A DNA stretch of 64,000 nt from Mesorhizobium jarvisii (GTDB lineage: Bacteria > Pseudomonadota > Alphaproteobacteria > Rhizobiales > Rhizobiaceae), in contig NZ_QZXA01000001.1 of assembly GCF_003601985.1 (NCBI RefSeq), forward strand, positions 496,001 to 560,000. The letters are read 5' to 3'. Below the pieces are notes generated by a model. The model did not search any database, was not told the origin of the DNA, and worked only from the letters and a program-made list of their open reading frames with translations. Shown one piece after another: positions 51,819 through 60,832 of this stretch. Positions within the stretch are counted from its first letter, which is position 1, and the number at the start of each line of letters is the position of its first letter. Both the position numbers and the translations under genes were made by a program.

Positions 51819-52682
51819 TCATTGCGAATGGCCATCCTGGCGAAACAGAACCTTTTCCAGCGCCTTCATGACCTGGTCGGTGATGAGACCAAGCACGCCG
51901 AGGAGCAGGATGTAACCAATGATGGTGTTGGTCTGGAAATAGCGCTGCGACACGGTAATGCGATAGCCGAGGCCAGATGTCGCCGCGACAAGTTCGGCCA
52001 GCACCAGCCAGGTCCATGCCCAGCCGAGGCTGATGCGCAGCGTATCCCAGATACCCGGCAGGGCGCTGGGCACGACGATGCGCGTCAGGATCTTGCGGTC
52101 CGGCAGGCCGAGCGTGCGGCCAAGGCCGATGAAATCGGCGGGAACCCGTTTCACATTGTCCATGACCATCAGCACCTGCTGGAAGAAAGTGCCGATGAAG
52201 ATGATCAGGAATTTCTGCGTATCGCCGGTACCTGCCCACAATATGGAGAGCGGCACGAAAGCGACAACCGGCATGTAGCGGATGAAATCCACCAGCGGCT
52301 CGATACCAGCCTCCCAGGAGCGGAAGCTGCCGATCAGCACGCCGATCGGGATCGACAGTGCCGAGGCGATGAGGAAACCGATGGAAATGCGATACGCCGA
52401 GGCGGTGAGGTCCAGCCACAGCGTGCCGTCAGCGGCGAGCTTGGCGATCTGGGTCGCAACACTGCCGGGCGACGGCAGGAAGATGGGCTTTACCCATTCC
52501 AGCCCGGTCGCCGCCCACCAGGCGAGGCCAAGCCCGACAAAGACGGCCACCGCGATCATCAGGAAACGCGACCTGGCGATGGGCGCGCCGATCCCGGAGG
52601 AGCGGCGGCGCCTCGCCTGTTTCGTGGCCGCCTTTGGCGCGGAGCGCGCCGGGCCGGTTTTCGCGGGGGGATCCGCTGACAT
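51819..52682 (-). CDS. Nitrate/sulfonate/taurine-type ABC permease
   Basis: 287-residue permease of the SsuC/TauC group. A basic, Ala/Pro/Lys-rich N-terminal tail of about 40 residues precedes five to six membrane helices; EAA-like loop LGLPDRKILTRIVVPSALPGIWDTLRISLGWAW is typical. ATG 52682 preferred over a GTG at 52694. Ten bases separate its stop from the ATPase start. Partner of the binding protein at 52711. Confidence 0.87.
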   Translation of the reverse strand: MSADPPAKTGPARSAPKAATKQARRRRSSGIGAPIARSRFLMIAVAVFVGLGLAWWAATGLEWVKPIFLPSPGSVATQIAKLAADGTLWLDLTASAYRISIGFLIASALSIPIGVLIGSFRSWEAGIEPLVDFIRYMPVVAFVPLSILWAGTGDTQKFLIIFIGTFFQQVLMVMDNVKRVPADFIGLGRTLGLPDRKILTRIVVPSALPGIWDTLRISLGWAWTWLVLAELVAATSGLGYRITVSQRYFQTNTIIGYILLLGVLGLITDQVMKALEKVLFRQDGHSQ

Positions 52683-52710
52683 CTGCGCTACCACCGCGAT
52701 CCGGCCTCTA

Positions 52711-53721
52711 TCATTGCGCCGCCTTGACGAAGGACGGGTCGATCATCTGCTCGGGCGTCACGTCGGCCTGGAGCAGCTTGGCGTTCTTGGCGGCAGCTTC
52801 GACGTCGGCGAATGTCTTGGTGGTGAAATCGCCGGTCAGCGCCGTCTTGTTTTCGGCAAGCGAATAGTAGCGCACGCCGTCGAAAGCGGTGTTGAGGTCC
52901 TTGACGTCGGAACCGACCGCCTTGGCGATGATGGCGCGGCCGCCGGGTGTGTCTGCATTGTAATCCTTGAGTGCGGCGTCCCAGCTCTTGATCATGGCCA
53001 GCACCTGGCCGGGCCGCGACTTGATGACCTCGTCGCGCACCACCAGCACGTCGCTGATCAGGCCGGGGTCCTCGCCGGCGGAAAACAGCAGCTTGACGTC
53101 CTTGTTCTGCGCCATGGCGACGGTGAGGTAGGGCTCGTAGGTGACAGCGACCGGCACGCGGCCGGCGATCAAGGCGCCGCCGGCGTCGGAGGCAGGCATC
53201 GGAACCGGCTGAACGTCGGCGATCGACATGCCATTCTTGGCGAGCGCGTATTTGAGCAGGATGTCGCTGGTCGTGCCTTCTTCGAAAGCAACCTGCTTGC
53301 CCTTGAGGTCGGCGATGGAGGTGACGTCCTTGCCGGCGATGATGGCGTCGGCCGTCATCGAGACATCGAGCAGCAGCACGATCTTCACCGGCAGGCCGGC
53401 GGCCACCATGCCCATCGCCGTGTGGGTCGCGATATTGGCGGCGTCGAGCTGGCCGCTGGCCAAAGCGGCGTTGATATCCTTGTCCTCGGCGAAGTTGACG
53501 ATCTGGACGTCCGACAAGCCATTCGTCTTGAACAGGCCCTTGGCGTCGGCGACGTGCCACTGGCCATAGCCGAGCCAGGGCTCGATGCCTATCTTGAACG
53601 GTCCTGCCTCTGGCGTCGTGGGAATGGCCGCATCGGCGGCGTGGGCCACTGGCGCGGCGGCGAGCCCGATGGCGGCGGCCATCATGAGCGCGCGAAATTG
53701 TCCTGCTAGGTTACGCATCAT
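52711..53721 (-). CDS. ABC substrate-binding protein, sulfonate/taurine (NMT1/SsuA) type
   Basis: 336-residue periplasmic binding protein. Signal peptide at 1-28 (MRNLAGQFRALMMAAAIGLA, then APVAHAA). Mature start FKIGIEPWLGYGQWHVADAKGLF is the family's aromatic-rich pocket; DINAALASGQLDAANIATHTAMG follows. Ligand likely an amine, sulfonate or related small organic. First gene of the importer transcript; operator A lies about 165 bases upstream of its start, linking it to the HutC-type regulator at 55.3-56.1 kb. Confidence 0.85.
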   Translation of the reverse strand: MMRNLAGQFRALMMAAAIGLAAAPVAHAADAAIPTTPEAGPFKIGIEPWLGYGQWHVADAKGLFKTNGLSDVQIVNFAEDKDINAALASGQLDAANIATHTAMGMVAAGLPVKIVLLLDVSMTADAIIAGKDVTSIADLKGKQVAFEEGTTSDILLKYALAKNGMSIADVQPVPMPASDAGGALIAGRVPVAVTYEPYLTVAMAQNKDVKLLFSAGEDPGLISDVLVVRDEVIKSRPGQVLAMIKSWDAALKDYNADTPGGRAIIAKAVGSDVKDLNTAFDGVRYYSLAENKTALTGDFTTKTFADVEAAAKNAKLLQADVTPEQMIDPSFVKAAQ

Positions 53722-53885
53722 CTCAAGTTCCCCTTGATGATCAGACCGCTTTTTTCCCAGGCATCCGGTCTGGTGAGACTGCGGGTTTCTGCTCTTGCGG
53801 CACTGTGCCTCGGCGTCTTGCCCACCACTTCGTGGTGAAGTGCAGGGATATTTCAGCGTCAGCGGGAGCGGATGTCAAGGCTAAA

Positions 53886-53906
53886 ATACATACATGCATA
53901 TACAAG
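53886..53906. promoter_or_regulatory. HutC-type operator candidate A
   Basis: ATACATACATG followed by CATATACAAG, in an AT-rich island between the kinase stop and the binding-protein start. It contains the ATATACAAG half-site typical of HutC/GntR operators (TTGTATATACAAG-like), reading towards the ABC importer. Confidence 0.55.
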
Positions 53907-53933
53907 TTGGCACGGCTCAATTTCCCTCGTGGA

Positions 53934-55238
53934 TCAGGCGCATCCGCTCGCGCTTTCAGGATCGATCAAGTCGAGGAAATCGGTCACCCGATCGGCCCCG
54001 GCATCGGGCTCGCTGCCGACCATGGCCGCGACTGAAAAGGCGATGAGAGAAGACACCGGCGTGTGGCTGCGCGCGCCGGCGCGCAGGTTCATGACCAGGG
54101 TCGGCGACAGGAAAAGCCCTGAGCGCAGGACCGCCCGCCAATCCGCCGGCAGCATGCCGCGCCGCTTGAGCTCGAGCAGCAAGGGTCGCCACAAAGCGGT
54201 GGCCTTGACCTCCAGCAGGTCGCGGCGAACCGGGCTCAAATCCCAGTCCGTGTCGACAAGGAGCAGATTTCCTTCCAGCCGCGCCCGTGCGCGAAAAGTC
54301 TCCGTCGCGATGGCCGGATCGTAGAGCCAGAACGGATGGGCGAAGATGTTGTGGAAGGTGGCCTTCACCTCGGCCAGCAGCGTCGGGATATGCGAGCCGG
54401 CAAAAGCAGGATCGAAGAAGGACAGCTCCGCCCTCCCCGCTTCTTCCGTGTACCAGACATTGGCATTGTGGGCGTCGCCATGCGCGACCACGCCGCCGGC
54501 ATCGGCTAGCCGGTCCGGCCGCAAGCGCGCCGCAGCAGCGTCGAAAAGTTCGCCGATGCTGCTGGTGTAAAGCTGGCCGTTGATGACGAATTTCAGCCGG
54601 GAGAACCGATCCCAGCCAAGTTCCATGCCCGGAAAGACAAACGGCTTGCCAACGTAGAAATCCGCCAGCCGGCCGCCCGGCGACGACCGCGTATCGGCGT
54701 CGACCAGCCGCTCATAAAACAGCCGGTGGATCGGCTCCGCCGAGACCTCCGCGACAGTCACCGGATGCAGCTTCTCGAGATAGACCTCGAGCAGCCTGGC
54801 GGACAGGTCGCGCTCGGCGAGAACCGCCTCGCGCCGCTTGCCGGCATCGTCCTCAACATCCAGCGCGAACAGGACATCCGAGAATCTCGGATCCGTGCGG
54901 CGCCGATAGACAAGGATCTGCTCGCCGGGCTGAGCGGACATATGGACAGGCTGGTCGACCGGCAGGCCGGCACGCGACAGGATCTCGGCCCGGTAGTATT
55001 CGCCGGTCATGCCCTCTTCGCGTTCCTCCTGGTGAAACTTGAAGAAATAGGCCTGGCCCTCGCTGTCGAAGAAGCCGTTCAACGAATTGAGGCTGTATTT
55101 GTCGACATTGATGCGGACATTGCTTGGGGTCATCCCGAACAGGTCGCCCAGCAGCGCCGCCAGCGCGCGTTGCGCCTCGCCGACATCATGCTGCGCGAGC
55201 GTGCGGATCCGCGCCGTACGGCTCGGTGTCTGTGTCAT
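53934..55238 (-). CDS. APH-fold kinase-like protein
   Basis: 434-residue aminoglycoside-phosphotransferase/choline-kinase fold protein. Kinase motifs by eye: Lys67 in FFKFHQ as ATP-binding Lys, Glu85 in RAEIL, catalytic loop HGDAHNAN (H253, D255, N260) and metal-binding Asp276 in FFDPAFAG. So it likely phosphorylates a small hydroxyl-containing metabolite. Alone in its transcript, between operators A and B, and inside a cluster with aminotransferase, HisD-like and alcohol dehydrogenase genes. A natural substrate would be an amino alcohol of the pathway. Not a typical antibiotic-resistance APH. Confidence 0.72.
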   Translation of the reverse strand: MTQTPSRTARIRTLAQHDVGEAQRALAALLGDLFGMTPSNVRINVDKYSLNSLNGFFDSEGQAYFFKFHQEEREEGMTGEYYRAEILSRAGLPVDQPVHMSAQPGEQILVYRRRTDPRFSDVLFALDVEDDAGKRREAVLAERDLSARLLEVYLEKLHPVTVAEVSAEPIHRLFYERLVDADTRSSPGGRLADFYVGKPFVFPGMELGWDRFSRLKFVINGQLYTSSIGELFDAAAARLRPDRLADAGGVVAHGDAHNANVWYTEEAGRAELSFFDPAFAGSHIPTLLAEVKATFHNIFAHPFWLYDPAIATETFRARARLEGNLLLVDTDWDLSPVRRDLLEVKATALWRPLLLELKRRGMLPADWRAVLRSGLFLSPTLVMNLRAGARSHTPVSSLIAFSVAAMVGSEPDAGADRVTDFLDLIDPESASGCA

Positions 55239-55290
55239 CGATCGTCGCCTCGGGTCAGGCCGTCAGCCGAGAGTGAAATCGTGCTCATCA

Positions 55291-55306
55291 ATACATGTAC
55301 ATACAT
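55291..55306. promoter_or_regulatory. HutC-type operator candidate B
   Basis: ATACATGTACATACAT with a central TACATGTA palindrome, 52 bases upstream of the kinase start and 41 bases past the gntR stop. Closely related to sites A and C. Confidence 0.6.
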
Positions 55307-55346
55307 CTATGGAAAACCTCTGCGAACTGCGGTAGCCCTGCTGCCG

Positions 55347-56078
55347 TCAGTTGGTCTTGGAAGGGGAATAGCGGCTGCCGAGCGAATAGCGGCTGCCGGC
55401 ATAGGTCAGCTTGCTGATGGTGGCGACGATCGCGCCCGTCCATGTGCGACGGTGCAAAAACAGACAGCAGCTGCCGACATCGATATTGAGATGCCGCGCC
55501 GTCTCGGCGTCGGCCGGGATCGCCGAGATGATATGCTCGACCTCGGTCACCGGGGTTTTCTGCATGAGGTAGTCGTAGGTCGCCGTCTTCGAAAAATCCT
55601 GCTTGTCGTAGTCGGGGATCAGGCTCGGATTGACGAAGCGCTCTTCCAACTGCACCGGCAAGTCGTTCTCGAAATTGACGACGACCGAGTGATAGATCGC
55701 GACGCGCTTTGGGAACTCGAAGGACAAAGCGAGCTCCTTGGTCGGCATGATGGTTTCCAGCACGAGGACTTCGGAGCGATGCCTGTTGCCACGCTCGACG
55801 ATCTCGGCCGCGATGTTGTTGATCTCGATCAGCGTCGATTGCGGCCGGGGCGGCGCGATGAAGGTGCCGACGCCTTGCAGCCGGATCAGGAACCCCGCCG
55901 CGGTCAGTTCCCGCAAGGCCCGGTGGACCGTCATGCGCGAGACACCAAGCGAAACCACCAGCTCATTCTCGGACGGCAGCTTGCGATCCTTGCCCCACCG
56001 GCCCGTTCCGATGTTGGTCAGGATGTAGTCCTTCACCTTCTCGTAAAGGGGGCTCGCCGTATCGGGCAAATCGATCAT
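55347..56078 (-). CDS. GntR family regulator, HutC subfamily
   Basis: 243 residues. Winged helix at about 10-75 (PLYEKVKDYILTNIGTGRW, then LPSENELVVSLGVSRMTVHRALRELTAAGF) and a UTRA ligand-binding domain from about 95. The C-terminal block CCLFLHRRTWTGAIVATISK and YAGSRYSLGSRY is close to HutC, the histidine-utilization repressor, though no hut genes are nearby. It probably binds the three ATACA-rich sites in this region and controls the ABC importer, the kinase and the dehydrogenase/aminotransferase genes. Ligand likely a histidine- or amine-related metabolite. Confidence 0.85.
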   Translation of the reverse strand: MIDLPDTASPLYEKVKDYILTNIGTGRWGKDRKLPSENELVVSLGVSRMTVHRALRELTAAGFLIRLQGVGTFIAPPRPQSTLIEINNIAAEIVERGNRHRSEVLVLETIMPTKELALSFEFPKRVAIYHSVVVNFENDLPVQLEERFVNPSLIPDYDKQDFSKTATYDYLMQKTPVTEVEHIISAIPADAETARHLNIDVGSCCLFLHRRTWTGAIVATISKLTYAGSRYSLGSRYSPSKTN

Positions 56079-56109
56079 TTCAAAATCCTTTCCGGCAATT
56101 TATCGGAAA

Positions 56110-57135
56110 TCACGCCGGCTCAACAGGTTGCCGCATGCGGATGATTGTTTTCAAGCCGTCGCTTTGCCCCGCCAACAGCCGCTCATAAGTGGCCGGAATA
56201 TCGTCGAGACCGATCTCGCGATCGATCAGGGCGAGCAACGGTTCGCTCAATTCACCCAGCATCCGCACGGCGTCGGGCAGTTCGTCGGCGAAGGCATGGC
56301 ACCCCAGCAGCGCGATCTCGCGTTCGACCAGAACGTTGGGGTCGATGTCGAGACGGCCGTGGAAGATGCCGACCATCGCCACCGCGCTGCCGGAATCGAG
56401 AACGCCGAGCAACTGAGTGAATGCGGCGATGCTGCCGGTCGCCTCCACGGCCGCCAGGAGCGGAGCATTGGCGGTGGCGGCGGCAATGGCATCGCGGTCG
56501 AGGTCGACGATTGTTGCGCCGGTCACCCGCGCCACGCGGGCGCAGCGGGCCTGGTTGCGGTCGGCAACAAGCACCGTGCCGGCGAAGCTTCGAGACAGCA
56601 GCAGCGCGGCGAGACCGCCGATCGGCCCGCAGCCGACGACAAGCACCGAACCTGCCGTCTTGGGCAGACGCCGTACTGCGTGCAGCGCCACCGCGAGCGG
56701 CTCGGCCATCGCGGCAACCCGTTCGTCAAGTGCTGCATCGACAACATGCAGCAAGCGTGCGGGCAACACCGCCTGTTCGGCGAAGCCGCCGTCGCAGACT
56801 TCGCCGACGAAGCCCAGCGAAGCGCAGAGATGGCGCCTGCCGGCGCGGCATTGCGCGCATTCCCCGCACCAGAAGCGGGAATCGGCAACCACCCTGTCGC
56901 CGACGGCGACGGTGTCGACGCCCTCGCCGAGCGCTGTCACCGTGCCGGTCAGCTCGTGGCCGGCCGTCGAAGGCGAGCGGCTTATCCATTGGCCGGTGCG
57001 GAAATTGTGCAGGTCCGAACCGCAGATGCCGGCGGCATCGACCCTGAGCTTCACCCAGCCGGCATCCGGAATGCCTGGCGGGGCAATGTGCTCCACGCGC
57101 AGATCGCCGGGTCCATAAAGCCGTGCTGCCTTCAT
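56110..57135 (-). CDS. Zinc-dependent alcohol dehydrogenase
   Basis: 341-residue zinc MDR enzyme. Catalytic zinc site from Cys in AAGICGSDLHNF and His in AGHE; structural zinc loop WCGECAQCRAGRRHLC; Rossmann loop VVGCGPIGGLAALLL near 170. Similar to sorbitol/threonine-type dehydrogenases. Between gntR (31 bases) and the HisD-like gene (15 bases), so co-transcribed. Together with the HisD-like and SDR proteins it makes a three-dehydrogenase set reminiscent of HpsN/O/P in sulfopropanediol use. Confidence 0.85.
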   Translation of the reverse strand: MKAARLYGPGDLRVEHIAPPGIPDAGWVKLRVDAAGICGSDLHNFRTGQWISRSPSTAGHELTGTVTALGEGVDTVAVGDRVVADSRFWCGECAQCRAGRRHLCASLGFVGEVCDGGFAEQAVLPARLLHVVDAALDERVAAMAEPLAVALHAVRRLPKTAGSVLVVGCGPIGGLAALLLSRSFAGTVLVADRNQARCARVARVTGATIVDLDRDAIAAATANAPLLAAVEATGSIAAFTQLLGVLDSGSAVAMVGIFHGRLDIDPNVLVEREIALLGCHAFADELPDAVRMLGELSEPLLALIDREIGLDDIPATYERLLAGQSDGLKTIIRMRQPVEPA

Positions 57136-57150
57136 CGCGATCGTCTCCGT

Positions 57151-58473
57151 TCAGCCGGCGAGGTAGCGGTCGCGGATTTCCGAGACGGCGTTTTCGTGCG
57201 AGCTGAAGCCCTCGTAGCGGGCGAGCCTGCGGGCGTGCTTCGCCAATTCCGGATAGGCGGCCGAGGTGACATAGCCGACCGACGAGCGCTTGACGAAATC
57301 CGTCACCGAAAGCGGCCCATAGGTCCGCGCCCAGCGGCTGGTCGGCAGCACGGCATTCGGCCCAAGGACGAAGTTGGCAAGCGTCACCGGCGTGTGCGGA
57401 CCCATGAGGATCTCGGCCGCCTCGGTGATGTGCCCGAGATGCGCGAACGGCTCCTTCGACAGGATTTCCAGATGTTCGGGCGCATAGTCGTTGATGAAGC
57501 GGTAACTGTCTTCCAGCGACGCTGTCAGTACGATGCCACCGCGCTTGCCGGTCAGCACCGCGCGCGAGAATTCCACACGCTGTTCGGTCATCCGCGACCA
57601 GTGTTGCGGGAGCGCAGCGAGCGCTACCTCGGCGACCTTGCGGCTGTGCGTCACCAGATAGGCCGAGGAATCCGGTCCGTGCTCGGCCTCGATCAGCAGA
57701 TCGAGCGCGGCAAGGCCGCCGTCGATACTGTCATCGGCAAAGATGATGGCTTCCGACGGTCCGGCCGGAAGCCCTGTGTTAATGACCGAGGACAGTACGC
57801 TCTTCGCCGCCACCACCCATGGGCTGCCGGGGCCGACGATCTTGAGCGCCGGCTTCACCGTCTCGGTGCCGTAGGCGACGGCGGCGACGGCATGGGCGCC
57901 GCCGCATTTGTAGACGGTTTGCACGCCGGCGAGACGAGCCGCGACCAGGGTCGCCGCATCCACCGAACCATCCGATGTCGCTGGCGTCACGATGGCGATC
58001 TGCGGCACACCGGCAATGACCGCCGGAACTGATGTCATCATCGTCACCGACGGGAAGGCGCCCTTGCCGCGCGGCACATAGAGCGCGACTGAGGCGATCG
58101 GCGTATAGCGGTCGCCGGCATAGGCGCCCGGCCGAACTTCCTTGAGCCACATCGTTTCCGGCTTCTGCTCCTCATGGAAACGCCTGATGTTGTCTATGCC
58201 GAAGCCGATGCTTTCCACGACATCCTTCTCGACCTTGTCGAAGGCCGCATCGAACTCGGCTTCCGACACCTGCAGTCCGCCTTCGGCGACATTGGCCTTG
58301 TCGAGCTCCCTGGCGAAGCGGATCAGCGCGGCGTCACCCTCGTCCTTGACGGCCTGGATGATCGGGCGGACCTTTTCGACGAAGACCGACAGATCGGCCT
58401 CGGCGCGCTTCAGCAGGCTGGACCGCTGGGTGGCGTCGAGCGATGACAGATCGTGGAAGCTGACGTCGGACAT
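57151..58473 (-). CDS. HisD superfamily dehydrogenase, HpsN-like (not histidine biosynthesis)
   Basis: 440-residue zinc- and NAD-dependent dehydrogenase with the histidinol dehydrogenase fold; catalytic Glu-His pair is E333-H334 in YAPEHLE, and H265 and H426 are conserved. However, residues that bind zinc or histidinol in HisD differ: Gln of SQAEHG is E262, Asp of GDYASG is N367, and His of GTNHVLPT is A374. These changes suggest a different alcohol substrate, as in the sulfopropanediol dehydrogenase HpsN. Start 58473 has an AGAGGA site. In an operon with an SDR, a Zn-ADH and a HutC-type regulator. Expected to oxidise a primary alcohol through aldehyde to acid. Confidence 0.8.
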   Translation of the reverse strand: MSDVSFHDLSSLDATQRSSLLKRAEADLSVFVEKVRPIIQAVKDEGDAALIRFARELDKANVAEGGLQVSEAEFDAAFDKVEKDVVESIGFGIDNIRRFHEEQKPETMWLKEVRPGAYAGDRYTPIASVALYVPRGKGAFPSVTMMTSVPAVIAGVPQIAIVTPATSDGSVDAATLVAARLAGVQTVYKCGGAHAVAAVAYGTETVKPALKIVGPGSPWVVAAKSVLSSVINTGLPAGPSEAIIFADDSIDGGLAALDLLIEAEHGPDSSAYLVTHSRKVAEVALAALPQHWSRMTEQRVEFSRAVLTGKRGGIVLTASLEDSYRFINDYAPEHLEILSKEPFAHLGHITEAAEILMGPHTPVTLANFVLGPNAVLPTSRWARTYGPLSVTDFVKRSSVGYVTSAAYPELAKHARRLARYEGFSSHENAVSEIRDRYLAG

Positions 58474-58553
58474 GGATATTCCTCTTTGTTGGAACGCAAC
58501 GCGCCGGCCGGTTACGTTGCGCAAGACGTTGATTTCGAACCTTTAGCGCTGCC

Positions 58554-59327
58554 TCAAATCGATGCCAGGAAGCCGCCATCCACCGGAATGGACTGGCCGG
58601 TTATGTAGGCCGCCGCATCCGAGGCAAGGAAGACGGCAACGCCGTGCAGGTCGCCGAGATCGCCGAAACGGTGCTGCGGGATCTTGGCGAGCATGGACTG
58701 CTGCCATGCCTCGTTGCTGTAGAACACATCGGTCATCGCCGTCCGGAAGTAACCCGGGGCGATGGCGTTGACCCTGATGCCGAGACCCGCCCACTCCGCC
58801 GCCAGCGCCCTGGTCATGCCGAGCAGGCCCGACTTCGACGAACCATAGGGCACCGCGGTGGGAATGCCGACTTCTGATGTCAGTGAGCAGAGATTGATGA
58901 TGGCGCCGCCATGCCCGGCATCCCGCATCTGCAGCGCGGCCGCCTGGGCGCAGAAGAACGCCCCCTTGAGATTGGTGTCGATGATCCGGTCCCACAGCGC
59001 TTCGTCGACGTCGAGAGAGGGCCTGACCTCTTCCATTCCGGCATTGTTGACGAGGATGTCGAGACCGCCAAGCAGGCCCGCAGCCTCGGCGGTGGCCGTC
59101 CGGCAGCGGTTGACATCGGTGACGTCGAGAGCGACGGCATGCGCAACCCCGCCGGCCGCGCGGAGCGCCGCCGTGACCTCATCGAGGGACGCCAGGCTGC
59201 GCGCGGTGACCGCGACGTCGGCGCCGGCAGCGCTCAACGCTTCGGCGATGCTGCGGCCGATTCCGCGGCTGGCGCCGGTGACAAGCGCTTTCCTGCCGGC
59301 GAGATCGAACAGAGAAGCATTGCGCAT
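58554..59327 (-). CDS. Short-chain dehydrogenase/reductase
   Basis: 257-residue classical SDR. TGASRGIG cofactor loop near 17, NNAG near 92, catalytic Tyr-Lys in YGSSKSG near 160, and GQSIPVDGG at the end. First gene of the operon; 80 bases upstream of the HisD-like gene. Operator C lies 58 bases before its start, in the divergent gap to the aminotransferase gene. Probably oxidises a secondary alcohol or isomerises, with the other dehydrogenases, a hydroxylated substrate. Confidence 0.87.
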   Translation of the reverse strand: MRNASLFDLAGRKALVTGASRGIGRSIAEALSAAGADVAVTARSLASLDEVTAALRAAGGVAHAVALDVTDVNRCRTATAEAAGLLGGLDILVNNAGMEEVRPSLDVDEALWDRIIDTNLKGAFFCAQAAALQMRDAGHGGAIINLCSLTSEVGIPTAVPYGSSKSGLLGMTRALAAEWAGLGIRVNAIAPGYFRTAMTDVFYSNEAWQQSMLAKIPQHRFGDLGDLHGVAVFLASDAAAYITGQSIPVDGGFLASI

Positions 59328-59384
59328 GTGATCCTCCTTGCCGGTGTCGCGCTTCCGTTCCGATAGCGAGACTACCAGATCAAG

Positions 59385-59410
59385 TTACATATACAAGCAT
59401 ATACAAACAA
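59385..59410. promoter_or_regulatory. HutC-type operator candidate C
   Basis: Two direct copies of CATATACAA (59388-59396 and 59398-59406) with flanking A/T bases, in the divergent gap between the SDR and aminotransferase genes. It could control both directions. Related to sites A (53886) and B (55291). Confidence 0.6.
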
Positions 59411-59558
59411 TTTCGGCTGCGCTACTTCTAGCAAAAATTCGCTGCACCAGTGCGCCTGTCAATGACCTGACTCACCCCGGGAACGATGCGGCGAAACCCA
59501 GTGTTTGCGAACCCGGTCGATGATGGGGTCCGTCGGCCGACCGCAGAGGAGCCCGCTC

Positions 59559-60665
59559 GTGTCGAGAGCATCAGACATGGTCCGAACCGAAGTCACGCGC
59601 TTGTCGCCTTACAATTCCGGACTGACCATCGCCGAAGTCATGCAACGATATGCTCCGGCCAGGATCGCCAAGCTGGGGTCGAATGAAAACCCCCTCGGCC
59701 CGAGCCCGACGCTGGCCACGATGGTGCAGGCCGGCGCCGAGATGTTCCGGCTCTATCCGGATCCGGCCGGGCGCGAACTGCGCCAGGCGATCGCCGCCAG
59801 ATATGGATTCGGCGAGGACCAGATCATCCTCGGCAATGGCTCGGAGGACCTTCTGTCCGTCATCAGCCGTGCCGTGCTGAGGCCCGGCGATACCGTCGTC
59901 ACGCTCTATCCATCGTTCCCGCTGCACGAGGACTATGCGACGCTGATGGGCGCGAGCGTCAAACGAGTGACCGTCAACAACGACCTCACCATCAATGTCG
60001 ATGCCCTGATCGAGGCGGTGCGCGAGCGGCCCCGCATGCTACTGTTCTCCAACCCGATGAACCCGGTCGGCAGCTGGCTGTCCGCCGGCGACCTGTCGAA
60101 GGTTCTGGATGCGGCCGGCGACGAGACGCTGATCGTCGTCGACGAAGCCTATGCCGAATATGCGGAAGGCGACGACTATGCCTCGTCGCTGCCTTACCTC
60201 CGCAAACGCGACCGACCCTGGATCGTGCTGCGGACATTTTCCAAGGCGTTCGGGCTCGCCGGATTGCGGATCGGCTTCGGCATCGCCGGCGACCCGGAAT
60301 TGCGCGCCCTGCTCGACAGGGTACGCACACCATTCAACGCCAATGGCATGGCACAAGCCGCCGCGCTGGCGGCGTTGGCGGACGAGGAACACCTTGCAAG
60401 GGTCGTCGCGCTTGCCAAGGCGGAAAGAACGCGGGTCGAGAGTTTCCTCCGGAACATGGGCCTCGACGTCGCCCCTTCCCGCGGCAATTTCCTGTTCTTC
60501 AACTGCCGGCAAAATGCCTCCGCCTTCGCCGAGGGCCTGCTGCGCGAAGGCGTCATCGTCAAACCCTGGAAGCAACAAGATTTCGACAGCTATGTGCGTG
60601 TCAGCATCGGCTCGCCAGCGGAGAACGACCACTTCATGGCGGCGCTGTCGCCGCTGTTGTTGTGA
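59559..60665 (+). CDS. HisC-like PLP aminotransferase
   Basis: 368-residue fold-type I aminotransferase of the histidinol-phosphate aminotransferase family. Start block LGSNENPLGPSP, PLP lysine in TFSKAFGLAGLRIGF near 222, DEAYAEY near 190, Arg in YVRVSIG near the end. GTG 59559 is chosen for its AGAGGAG site seven bases upstream; ATG 59577 is an alternative. Divergent from the SDR-HisD-ADH-gntR operon and next to a PuuB-like oxidase. In the cluster it should handle the amino group of the substrate or its phosphate ester made by the kinase. Confidence 0.82.
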   Translation: MSRASDMVRTEVTRLSPYNSGLTIAEVMQRYAPARIAKLGSNENPLGPSPTLATMVQAGAEMFRLYPDPAGRELRQAIAARYGFGEDQIILGNGSEDLLSVISRAVLRPGDTVVTLYPSFPLHEDYATLMGASVKRVTVNNDLTINVDALIEAVRERPRMLLFSNPMNPVGSWLSAGDLSKVLDAAGDETLIVVDEAYAEYAEGDDYASSLPYLRKRDRPWIVLRTFSKAFGLAGLRIGFGIAGDPELRALLDRVRTPFNANGMAQAAALAALADEEHLARVVALAKAERTRVESFLRNMGLDVAPSRGNFLFFNCRQNASAFAEGLLREGVIVKPWKQQDFDSYVRVSIGSPAENDHFMAALSPLLL

Positions 60666-60832
60666 TTTCCCGAAAGCCATGCTGAATTGCCTGGCGCGCA
60701 CCGGGCACGATATTGGACGGTCTGCCGTTCCCAATATGGAGTTTTCGCAAGTGGCGCATCGCTTTCGGCCAACGGCTTCCATCCAGCCTCTCGGGCCCGT
60801 GTTCCTCTCCAGCCACCTTGACGATACCCAGC

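Noticed and set aside
56128..58032. 634-codon plus-strand frame opposite the Zn-ADH and HisD-like genes
   Set aside because: It crosses two real genes and their junction, has no motifs and no ribosome site.
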